Source of the DNA: DASUHT01 sp038230835
GTDB taxonomy: Bacteria > Actinomycetota > Thermoleophilia > Gaiellales > JAICJC01
DNA: 64,000 bases
Direction: 5' to 3'
NCBI GenBank assembly: GCA_038230835.1
Contig: JBBRMM010000008.1
Coordinates: 62,001 to 126,000, forward strand
Shown here: positions 1 to 7,697 of the stretch, piece by piece
Position numbering within the stretch: position 1 is the first letter of the stretch
Layout: every line of letters begins with the position of its first letter
The notes under the pieces: generated by a model
The model's database searches: none
What the model saw: only the letters and a program-made list of their open reading frames with translations
Told to the model about the DNA's origin: nothing
Program-made: the position numbers and the translations under genes

Positions 1-1
1 C

Positions 2-1515
2 CCGCCGCCCACCCAACCGTGCAACGAGCTGGGCGACAAGTGCCAGAACGGGCCGACCGGGGCCGTTCTCTACAATCCGGTCAGCATGAATGGCCAGTCG
101 TACTTTGTGCAGCCTTTGTGGAGCAACCTCATCAACGATTGCTCCTATGGCACCACGTACGACTCCGTCCAAACGGCGTTTCAGGCCAACACGGGGAACC
201 TGTGGATCGTTCCGGGCCTGGGGGGCACCACGTTGGGGATTACGCCGCGGACGAGTCCCAGCCTGGCCCATCTGACGCTGGGCGGGTATGAGGCGGCGTT
301 CAACGCTGATGGTGGGGGCGGCTTGTGGAATACGGGATTCGGCAACGGGTCGGACACCTACACTTGGAACGCCGGGTTAGACCCTCATGCCAGTCCAGGT
401 ATCTGCCCGCTCCAGGCCAGTGGTGGCTACGAAGACGTGTTCAACTCCAACGTCAACACCCTCTGGAGCGCACAGGGTGTCCCGCTCGCTCTTATCCATA
501 CGCCCACCAGCCTCCAATCGTCGGCGGGGCCGCTGACCATCGCGGCGGGTACCTCTCCCAGTGATACATGCGTCACGAGTGGAGGGTGGGACACCGCTTG
601 GCATGTTTCGGACGATTCGCTGTGGCGGGGAGGGTCGGTCCGGGCACCGTTGGTGGTTTCAGTGGAACATCGCTCGGTGTTTATCCGGGGACGAGTCCTT
701 CGATCGTTGTCCAGCCCGCGACAGACCAGGGTCTGCTGATTGCGTTCCATACGTCCGGCGGGTGGTTGGGGTACCTCGATAACACCGGTACGCTGAGAAG
801 ACCACAGGCGTGTAATGGCGCGTTCTGCCCGATTTCCAACGGCGCAAACGCGACGCAGACGATCTCGGCGACGGGGACCGTGACCGGTGGCACGTTCACG
901 CTCGCGTTCAACTGGGCAGGGCGGGGTGCTGGCCAGACGACGGCTGCGATTCCCTGGAACGCGACAGCTGCCCAGCTGCAGGCGGCGCTGGTGGCGCTGT
1001 CTTCGATTGGCACAGGGAACCTCACCTGTACGGGAGGGCCGCTCCCCGCCACCGCTATGCAATGCACGTTCGTTGGAGCGTTGGCGAAGCAGCCCGAGCT
1101 GGCGATGAAACCTGCCAAGTCGCTTACGGGTACCAAGCCCAATATCAAGGTGACGGCGAATAATGCGGGTGCGACGCCGGCCAGTCCCAGCGTGTGCTTC
1201 CTGGCCAGCCAGGGCTATGCCGCCGAGTTCGCGTGGCGCGGCCCGAATAACCAGCTCATGACCTATGGCCCCGCCCAGGAGGGTGGGTTGCTTGACTGGT
1301 CGGAGCTGGGCTATCCGGGCAAGAGTGCGACGGGGGTTCCGGGCACGGTTGATCCCGGGTCGGACCCGGCCATCACGTGTCCCGCGAGTGGTGGGTATCA
1401 GGTCGCGTTCCAGGGGAGCGGTGGCAAGCTGAACGCGGTGGGTGCTGGCGACACCAACACTGGCTATGGGATGGCGCGGTTCACCAGCCCGGCGGAGGCG
1501 TCGAGGACCCAGTAG
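2..1515 (+). CDS. Secreted repeat protein, C-terminal part, with a -1 frameshift near 632
   Basis: The reading frame is open from the left edge, so the N-terminus lies outside the window. The product contains repeated units of the form G-G-Y-x-x-A-F-(x)n-L-W, for example GYEAAFNADGGGGLW, GGYEDVFNSNVNTLW, GGWDTAWHVSDDSLW and GGYQVAFQGSGGKL; this looks like a beta-propeller or lectin-like repeat. Between the later units lies one copy of a Thr/Ala-rich extracellular domain (TVTGGTFTLAF, then WNATAAQLQAALVAL) of a kind common in secreted actinobacterial proteins. Frame 2 carries the protein to about 630 and frame 1 from about 632 to the stop. One extra G in the run gcggggaggg would join them as DDSLWRGRVGPG. 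The role is unknown; surface binding is a guess. Confidence 0.6.
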
Positions 1516-1828
1516 CACCTCTTCACTCCGCGATCAGCGTGGTGTCCCGGCGCGCCGAGACTCGGCCGGTGTGCGCTCGGGACGTCGTTCAGCCTCAAAA
1601 GGGCGAGCGCGCTTCCCAAGGCTGCGTGTTCGACGTCGAGGTGAAGACGCCCGGTGCCGGCCTCAGCGGCTTTGCCACCGTCCCCGGCGCGACCATCCTT
1701 CGGCTTGTCGGAAGCGACGACCAATGACCCCCTCATCGAACGCCGCAACACCAGCTGACACCCTCCCCGGGCACCCCGCGCGCTGTAGACTCGGGCCCGA
1801 CTGGATAGCCCGAGGGATGAGGACAGAA
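1516..1828. other. Gap of about 310 bp without a recognisable gene
   Basis: No product is recognisable between the repeat protein and sodA. A stretch ending at a stop at 1725-1727 has GC-rich third positions and reads KTPGAGLSGFATVPG, so it may be a relic of a coding sequence. No strong terminator hairpin or clear promoter was seen. Confidence 0.4.
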
Positions 1829-2461
1829 ATGGCTCACGAACTCCCACCGCTTCAGTACAGCTACGACGCGTTGGAGCCGATCATTGACGAGGCGACGATG
1901 CGGCTTCACCACGACAAGCATCACGCCACCTACGTCAAGAACCTGAACGCGGCGCTGGAGGGGTCGGAGTGGGCTGACCGGCCGATGGAGCAGTTGCTCG
2001 ACAACCTGGATCTGCTGCCCAAGGACAAGCAGGCGGTCGTGCGAAACAACGGCGGCGGCCACGCCAACCACTCGCTGTTCTGGGAGGTCATGAGCCCGGA
2101 CGGTGGCGGTGAGCCCGAGGGTGTCCTCGCCAAGGCGGTGACCGACACGTTCGAGACCTTGGCCGAGTTGAAACGGCAGCTGACGGACGCCGGCACCCGC
2201 CAGTTCGGAAGCGGCTGGGCGTGGCTCGTCCACGATGGCACCGGCTTGGTCGTTGTCTCCACGCCAAACCAGGACTCGCCGCTCATGAGCGGCCACACTC
2301 CGCTGCTGGGCATCGATGTCTGGGAGCACGCCTACTACCTGCGGTACCAAAACCGCCGTCCGGACTATCTGGATGCGTGGTGGAACGTCGTCGACTGGTC
2401 GGCCGTCGGCGAGCGGTTGACGCGAGCGGTCGGTCGGCCTGCCGCTGTCGGAGGTAGCTGA
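1829..2461 (+). CDS. sodA: Superoxide dismutase, Mn/Fe family
   Basis: Converts superoxide to oxygen and hydrogen peroxide in the cytoplasm. The 210-residue product has the full family length. The metal ligands are visible: His in MRLHHDKHHATYV, His in GGHANHSLFW, and Asp and His in DVWEHAYY. The second-sphere segment NQDSPL and the sequence YQNRRPDYLDAWW look like the manganese rather than the iron subtype, which is an inference. I chose the ATG at 1829 because the family starts with HELPPLQYSYDALEP and GAGGAC precedes it. Its TGA overlaps the ATG of wrbA by one base, so the two are probably one oxidative-stress operon. Confidence 0.96.
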   Translation: MAHELPPLQYSYDALEPIIDEATMRLHHDKHHATYVKNLNAALEGSEWADRPMEQLLDNLDLLPKDKQAVVRNNGGGHANHSLFWEVMSPDGGGEPEGVLAKAVTDTFETLAELKRQLTDAGTRQFGSGWAWLVHDGTGLVVVSTPNQDSPLMSGHTPLLGIDVWEHAYYLRYQNRRPDYLDAWWNVVDWSAVGERLTRAVGRPAAVGGS

Positions 2462-3123
2462 TGGTAAGAGTCGCGGTCATCTATTACAGCGCCACCGGGA
2501 ACGTGCACGCGATGGCGCAGGCGGTCGCGCTGGGCGCCGAGCAGGCGGGTGCGGAGGTGCGGCTGCGCCAGGTGGAGGAGATCGCATCGGAGATGGTGAT
2601 CTCGCAGAACCAGCACTGGGGTCGCCATCGAGCATCGGTGCGCGACCAGCCGACCGCGACGTTGGACGATCTGGAGTGGGCCGATGGAGTCGCATTCGGC
2701 ACGCCGACGCGGTTTGGGAACGTGTCGGCGCAGCTCAAGCAGTTCATGGACCAGGCGGGACGGCTGTGGCAGGAGGGCCGTCTGGCCGATAAAGCGGCGA
2801 CGGCGTTCACATCCTCCCAGACGCCCCATGGTGGTCAGGAATCGACCATCCTCGCACTCTGCAACACCTTCTACCACTGGGGCATGGTGATCGTCCCGAT
2901 CGGCTACACGGTGCACGAAGTGTTCGCGTCGGGCGGCAACCCGTACGGCGCGTCCTACACGAGTGCCGATCGCGTGCCCGGACGGCTGCCCGACGACACG
3001 CTCAGCATCGCCCGCGCCCAGGGCGCGCGCCTCGCCCGGTACGCAGCGGTGATCGCGGCCGGTCGGGCAGCCGGCGAGCTCCCAGCGCCCAGCGGAACGC
3101 TGCCGTTTCCGAATAGGGTGTGA
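2461..3123 (+). CDS. wrbA: NAD(P)H:quinone oxidoreductase, WrbA family
   Basis: FMN-dependent two-electron reduction of quinones, which avoids semiquinone radicals. The flavodoxin-like fold opens with VIYYSATGNVHAMAQAV (FMN phosphate loop). The WrbA signatures GTPTRFGNVSAQLKQFMDQ and TPHGGQE followed by TFYHWGMVIVP are present. The 220-residue length is normal. It starts inside the stop codon of sodA (shared A at 2461), indicating translational coupling and a joint role in oxidative defence. Confidence 0.95.
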   Translation: MVRVAVIYYSATGNVHAMAQAVALGAEQAGAEVRLRQVEEIASEMVISQNQHWGRHRASVRDQPTATLDDLEWADGVAFGTPTRFGNVSAQLKQFMDQAGRLWQEGRLADKAATAFTSSQTPHGGQESTILALCNTFYHWGMVIVPIGYTVHEVFASGGNPYGASYTSADRVPGRLPDDTLSIARAQGARLARYAAVIAAGRAAGELPAPSGTLPFPNRV

Positions 3124-3273
3124 GCCCTGATGATGCGACCGGGATTAGCTCGGCGCGGCCCGTGGCGCGAATGGGCAGTCCTGCCCGATTTGGACGAGGG
3201 AGGGACCGGGGAGTTGCGCCGAGTGCCGCACGAGCCGAAGCTCCCCATCGGTAGGTAATCTGGGGCCGCCGAA

Positions 3274-3525
3274 TCACGGCGGACGAGCTGCGTCGACGAC
3301 GTCGACGGGCTGGATCGGTGCCCCGGCGGCCCGAGCTGTCTGAGCCGCGCACGCCGGACACACCGCTCGCTCGATCTCCCCGGAGCCCGAGCGCTCAATC
3401 CGCCAGTCCGGTGGTGGGGAACCGGCGCAACTGCCGTGGCAGGCCTCCGTCTGCCCGCAGTCGCAGCGGTACACGGCGCACGTGTACGGATACGCCACAT
3501 CGGCCACTGCGAACTCGACGGCCAT
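3274..3525 (-). CDS. Small cysteine-rich protein, possible zinc-binding
   Basis: About 83 residues, divergent from the MFS transporter. The N-terminal half has a cluster of cysteines (CAVYRCDCGQTEACHGSC) and a second pair lies at CPAC, which is a plausible zinc-ribbon arrangement. I recognise no family. I chose the ATG reading MAVEFAVADVAYPY because the codons upstream of it look non-coding, but no good ribosome binding site is visible. It could be a chance reading frame; the clustered cysteines are the main argument for it. Confidence 0.45.
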   Translation of the reverse strand: MAVEFAVADVAYPYTCAVYRCDCGQTEACHGSCAGSPPPDWRIERSGSGEIERAVCPACAAQTARAAGAPIQPVDVVDAARPP

Positions 3526-3578
3526 GCCGGTATCGTTGCACGCCTGCGACGGCGGAGCAAGATGGGGTGGGATGCGAG

Positions 3579-5045
3579 ATGGCGGTTGTCGATCCAACGG
3601 CGGGCGACGAGCAAAGGCTGCTTCGGCGCCGCCAGTTGACGCTGATCGCGACCATCCTCGGATCGTCGCTCGCCTTCGTCGATGGGTCGGTCGTCAACAT
3701 TGCCCTGCCCACCATCGGGCGTGATCTGCACGCGGGCCTGGCCGCACAGCAGTGGGTGATGCTGTCGTATTCGCTGGCCGTCGCGTCGCTCTACATCGTG
3801 TCGGGCGCGCTGGGCGACCGGTTTGGACGGCGCCGGCTGTTCATGGTCGGAGTGGCCGGGTTCGCGGGCGCGTCCGCACTGGCCGGTGTTGCTCCCAGTA
3901 CCGGCCCGCTGATCGCAGCGCGTGTCCTTCAGGGCGTGGGAGGCGCGTTGCTGACCACCAACAGTCTCGCGCTGCTGCGTGCGACGTACGCCGAGGACAG
4001 CGGTCGCGCCGTCGGCTTGTGGACGGCCTGGAGCGGCATCGGCTCGATGCTCGGCCCACCGCTGGGCGGTCTGCTGGTGCAGTACGCATCCTGGCGGTGG
4101 ATCTTCCTCATCAACCTTCCCGCCGCCGCGCTCGCGCTCGCGCTCGCGTCGGCGGGGCGAACGGACGAGCACTTGCCGGAAAAGCCGCGGCCCGTGCAGG
4201 CGGTCGGAGGGGCTGCGATCGCGATCGCCTTCGGCGGTCTCACCTATGCGCTGATCGAGGGCGCCCAAATCGGGTTCGCGTCGGTCTGGTGGGCATTCGC
4301 GCTCTCGATCGGAGGACTGGCGGTTCTGATCGTCGCCGAGCGGCGGGGTGCAAACCCGCTGCTACCGGTCGAACTGCTGCGCGAGCGCCTGTTCGTGGTC
4401 GCCAACGTCTACACGTTGTTGGTCTATGCGGGCCTCGGCGGGATGACGTTCTACCTCGCCCTCTACCTCCAGTCGGGCGCCGTCGGGTACACGCCCAGCA
4501 GGGCGTCGCTCGTGTTCGTGCCGATCAGCATCGTGATGTTCTTCCTGGCAGCCAGGTTCGGCCGCGCCGCAGACCGGTACGGCCCCCGAAGGTACCTCAC
4601 AACCGCTCCGCTGGTCATGGCCGCCGGATTCGCCCTGCTCGCAACCGTGACCGGAACCAACCCACTGGCGCCGCTGCCAGGTGTGCTGACGCTCGCCTTG
4701 GGCCTGGCGATGCTGGTGGCGCCGATCACAGCCACGGCGCTCAAGGCGGCGCCCGATCGGCACGCCGGACTCGCCGCCGGGGTTAACACGACCGTCTCTC
4801 GGATCGGCGGTTTGGTCGCGACACCCGCCCTGGGGATCGTCATAACGGTCGTGTTCACAGCCTCCGCGGCCAACCATCACATCGATCCGTTCGCCAAGCA
4901 CCTCAGTCCCGAGCAGCGCCGGGCCACCATCGACGCGTTCCGAGCAGCGATCGCCGCATCAATGCTGCTGTGCGTCGCCGGCGCGGCGCTAGCGGCCTGG
5001 GGGCTTGGAGCCGCGCGTGGTCCGGGCGGGGGTGAGTCGAGTTGA
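3579..5045 (+). CDS. MFS drug exporter, DHA2 (EmrB/QacA) family
   Basis: A 488-residue proton-driven exporter of the cytoplasmic membrane; the family normally has 14 transmembrane segments. Visible signatures: FVDGSVVNIALPTIGRDL in the first segment, GALGDRFGRRRLFMVG (motif A, loop 2-3), RVLQGVGGALLTTNSLALL (motif B) and WSGIGSMLGPPLGGLL (motif C, antiporter signature). The substrate cannot be read from the sequence. I chose the ATG at 3579 (MAVVDPTAGDEQ); the longer upstream frame has no membrane-protein character. After the stop, a GACTCC/GGAGTC hairpin at 5076-5092 may be a weak terminator. Confidence 0.9.
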   Translation: MAVVDPTAGDEQRLLRRRQLTLIATILGSSLAFVDGSVVNIALPTIGRDLHAGLAAQQWVMLSYSLAVASLYIVSGALGDRFGRRRLFMVGVAGFAGASALAGVAPSTGPLIAARVLQGVGGALLTTNSLALLRATYAEDSGRAVGLWTAWSGIGSMLGPPLGGLLVQYASWRWIFLINLPAAALALALASAGRTDEHLPEKPRPVQAVGGAAIAIAFGGLTYALIEGAQIGFASVWWAFALSIGGLAVLIVAERRGANPLLPVELLRERLFVVANVYTLLVYAGLGGMTFYLALYLQSGAVGYTPSRASLVFVPISIVMFFLAARFGRAADRYGPRRYLTTAPLVMAAGFALLATVTGTNPLAPLPGVLTLALGLAMLVAPITATALKAAPDRHAGLAAGVNTTVSRIGGLVATPALGIVITVVFTASAANHHIDPFAKHLSPEQRRATIDAFRAAIAASMLLCVAGAALAAWGLGAARGPGGGESS

Positions 5046-5108
5046 AGGCAGGGATCGGCTGGTAGACAAGCCTCTGACTCCCCGGCGGAGTCGCCGTGTC
5101 ATCATTGG

Positions 5109-5762
5109 GTGGTGGTGACGTCGTCACGTCCGTCGAATGCCGCCGTCCGCTGCATGGTCGTGGACGATCACGCCGCGCTGCGCGAGGGCGTGCGGGCGGT
5201 CCTTGTCGCCGAGCACGACCTTGAGGTCGTCGGCGATGCTGCGTCCGGCGATGCGGCGGTCGAGATGGCGGCCAAGCGGCTACCGGACGTGGTCGTCATG
5301 GACATCCAATTGGGGGAGGGCATCGGCGGCTTCGAGGCCACGAGGCGGATCCTGGCCGCCCGGCCGCAGGTGGGAATCGTCATCCTCACGGGCTACGGTG
5401 AGCGCGGGCTGCTGACGGAGGGGTTGGACTGCGGGGCCCGGGGCTACCTGCTGAAGGACTCGCCGCCGGCCGACATTGTTCGCGCGGTGCGCACCGTGGC
5501 GGCCGGCGGCTCGTATGTGGATCCGTCGCTGACGTCGCAGTTGATCAACCCATCGTCGGGGCGTCTCACGACCCTGACCGACCGCGAGCGCGAGATGCTG
5601 GCCGTGCTCTCCGAAGGGCTCACGAGTCCGCGCATCGCCCAGCAGCTCTTCCTGAGCGAGGAGACCGTGAGGACGCACGTCCGAAACGCCATGCGCAAAC
5701 TGGAGGCGGACACCCGCACCCAGGCCGTTGCGATGGCGCTTCGGATGAACGTGATCGTGTGA
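5109..5762 (+). CDS. Response regulator, NarL/FixJ family
   Basis: A two-domain transcriptional regulator. The receiver domain (about residues 13-130) has the acidic pair DD at 19-20, the phosphoacceptor Asp65 in VVVMDIQ, the Thr in VILTGYGE and the Lys in YLLKDS. A C-terminal LuxR-type helix-turn-helix follows (LTDREREMLAVLSEG, then SEETVRTHVRNAMRKL). I took the GTG at 5109; an internal ATG at 5154 would cut into the receiver. The four-PAS HisKA_3 kinase at 7698-10628 is the natural partner by family, although a chemoreceptor gene lies between them. It is convergent with that chemoreceptor. Confidence 0.92.
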   Translation: MVVTSSRPSNAAVRCMVVDDHAALREGVRAVLVAEHDLEVVGDAASGDAAVEMAAKRLPDVVVMDIQLGEGIGGFEATRRILAARPQVGIVILTGYGERGLLTEGLDCGARGYLLKDSPPADIVRAVRTVAAGGSYVDPSLTSQLINPSSGRLTTLTDREREMLAVLSEGLTSPRIAQQLFLSEETVRTHVRNAMRKLEADTRTQAVAMALRMNVIV

Positions 5763-5770
5763 GGAACGGT

Positions 5771-5786
5771 CGCGCCGTTCGGCGCG
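5771..5786. terminator. Probable bidirectional terminator hairpin
   Basis: CGCGCC-GTTC-GGCGCG is a perfect 6-bp stem with a 4-nt loop. It fills the 25-bp space between the convergent response regulator and chemoreceptor genes. There is no run of T, so termination is inferred from position and symmetry. Confidence 0.5.
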
Positions 5787-5787
5787 C

Positions 5788-7509
5788 TTACACGGTGAAC
5801 CGGGATGTGAGCTGCTCGATCGTCTGAGCGGTCGACGCGAGCTCCTGTGCCTGCGCGGCGATCTGCTCGGAGGATGCGGAGGTTTCCTGCGTGGAGGCGG
5901 ACACCTGCTCGGTCGAGGCGGATGACTGCTCGGCGACCGCGGCGATCTCGGCTGTCGCGTGGGCGATCTGCGTCACCTGTCCCGTGATCTGCTCTACGGA
6001 CTTGCCCAGGGCGTGGAACGCCTCGCGGGCCCGTTGCACCGTCTCCTGGCTGGCGGTTGTCTTCTGGGCGCCGTCTGCGACGACCGCGACCACATGCTCG
6101 GTGTCACTTTGGATCTCGCCGATCAGCCCGCCGATCGACTGGGCGGCGTGCTGCGATTCTTCGGCCAGCTTCCTGACCTCCTCGGCGACGACAGCGAATC
6201 CGCGTCCCTGCTCGCCGGCGCGGGCGGCTTCGATCGCGGCATTCAGCGCCAGCAGGTTCGTCTGATCCGCCAGGCTCGAGATCGTCTCCACGATCCCGCC
6301 GATCTGCTCGCTTTTGGCGGCGAGCGCGCTGATGGCGCTCGTCACCTCGCTGGTCTGCGCACCGAGCTCTGCCATCGCCGCCTGTGCTTCGTCGGCCGTT
6401 GCCGCACCCTGTAGGGCGATCTCCGTTGCCTGGCCTGCCGACTGGGCGGCGGTGTCGGCGCTCTGACGTGCTCCGGAGACCATCGTCACCTGCCGCTCCG
6501 CGCCTTGGGCGACGTCGGACACCGCGCCGGCGATCTCGGCGGTTGCTCGGCCGGTCTCCTCCGACGCCGATGCCATCTGCTGGCTCGCTCCCGCGATCGC
6601 CCGTGCAGCCACGTCCATCTCGCCGATCATCCGCGCCAGCTCGGCCCGCATCTCGTTGTACGCCTCGATGGTGGCGACGGAGGCGTCGCGAATCTCGTTC
6701 ACCGCGGTTGCTGCCGCGCCCAGCTCGTCCCCGGATGGGTTGTCGATCCGCTCGGTGATCGCGGTGGGCGAGGTTGTGAGGTCACCCGTCGCGGTCGCTT
6801 GAATCGCTTCGCGAAGGCCCGCGACACAGTGCCCGGAAAGCGACTGCAGGCGGTCGACCAGCGTGCTTGCGGTGCCGATCAGGTAGCGAGACAGCAGCAG
6901 CGCGATTCCAATCGCGATCGCGACGGCGAGCAGACCGATCACGATCATTGCGACCTCCGCGGTCGACTTCGCCGACGAGAAGAGCTTGGCGTCGTCCACC
7001 TGCTCCTGATGGGCCTGTGCGGCGTAGCCGTCAGCGGCGCGTGTAAACGCTTTGTACGCCGCGGTCTCCGGCCCGAGCGCGATCTTGATCGCAGCGGCTT
7101 GATCGTGGGCCGAGACCGCGTGCCAGACCTGCGTGTCGAGCGCGAGGAAATGGTTGAGCGTCGTGTGCACCTGCTGGGCGGACGCCTTGTCGTGCACGTC
7201 GACCGACACCCGGTCAAGCGTGCCGATGTCCCTGATGGTGGCCGCCTTGGCGTGCAGGAACGCGGATCGGCTGTGGCCGTTGTCGAGCACGTAGGCGGTC
7301 TGCCAGCCGTTCAGGTCGGCAGCGTCGTACTTGACCGCGGCCGCCGCGTCGACCTTCGGATTTGCGGCATTGATGATCAGGTTGGTGGACGCGTCGAGTT
7401 GCGAGCTCATCCAAAACGCCGTCCCCAGGACGACCAGCAGCAGCAACACGGTGATACCGAAACCGCCGAACAACTTCCATCGCAGCGAGAGGTTGCGAAG
7501 AGTCTGCAT
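5788..7509 (-). CDS. Methyl-accepting chemotaxis protein with 4-helix-type sensor
   Basis: A 573-residue membrane chemoreceptor that would signal to CheA/CheW. Membrane segments lie at about residues 11-33 and 185-207, with an extracytoplasmic sensor between them. A HAMP-like linker and a long coiled-coil signalling domain follow, with the conserved hairpin tip ISSLADQTNLLALNAAIE and GRGFAVVAEEVRKLAEES. I chose the ATG at 7509 (MQTLRNLSLRWKLFGG) because AAGGAT lies just upstream and the next 36 codons look non-coding. No flagellar, pilus-motility or che genes occur in the window. Its sensor (YDAADLNGWQTAYVLDNG at 61-78) closely resembles that of the adjacent histidine kinase. Confidence 0.93.
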   Translation of the reverse strand: MQTLRNLSLRWKLFGGFGITVLLLLVVLGTAFWMSSQLDASTNLIINAANPKVDAAAAVKYDAADLNGWQTAYVLDNGHSRSAFLHAKAATIRDIGTLDRVSVDVHDKASAQQVHTTLNHFLALDTQVWHAVSAHDQAAAIKIALGPETAAYKAFTRAADGYAAQAHQEQVDDAKLFSSAKSTAEVAMIVIGLLAVAIAIGIALLLSRYLIGTASTLVDRLQSLSGHCVAGLREAIQATATGDLTTSPTAITERIDNPSGDELGAAATAVNEIRDASVATIEAYNEMRAELARMIGEMDVAARAIAGASQQMASASEETGRATAEIAGAVSDVAQGAERQVTMVSGARQSADTAAQSAGQATEIALQGAATADEAQAAMAELGAQTSEVTSAISALAAKSEQIGGIVETISSLADQTNLLALNAAIEAARAGEQGRGFAVVAEEVRKLAEESQHAAQSIGGLIGEIQSDTEHVVAVVADGAQKTTASQETVQRAREAFHALGKSVEQITGQVTQIAHATAEIAAVAEQSSASTEQVSASTQETSASSEQIAAQAQELASTAQTIEQLTSRFTV

Positions 7510-7697
7510 GTCGATCCTTCCCGAAGGTACGAAGAAACCCTGACCAAGCAATCCAACCGGCGAGTCGGGCCGGTGTTCAGGTGTTTCGACCGTCACAGCC
7601 CCGGGTTTCGCTCCCAACCGCCAGTATCGCCACTTTGAGGTACCCGATCTCCCAAGGATGCGCGGGATCGTGGTCGGCTGGGCGACGAGGGCTCCGG

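Noticed and set aside
427..1518. Long minus-strand open frame under the repeat protein
   Set aside because: The composition is Arg/Pro-rich without motifs, and the plus strand has clear repeats; it is an antisense shadow.
1377..1727. Open frame after the repeat protein
   Set aside because: Only its last third looks protein-like, there is no start signal, and it overlaps the real gene in another frame.
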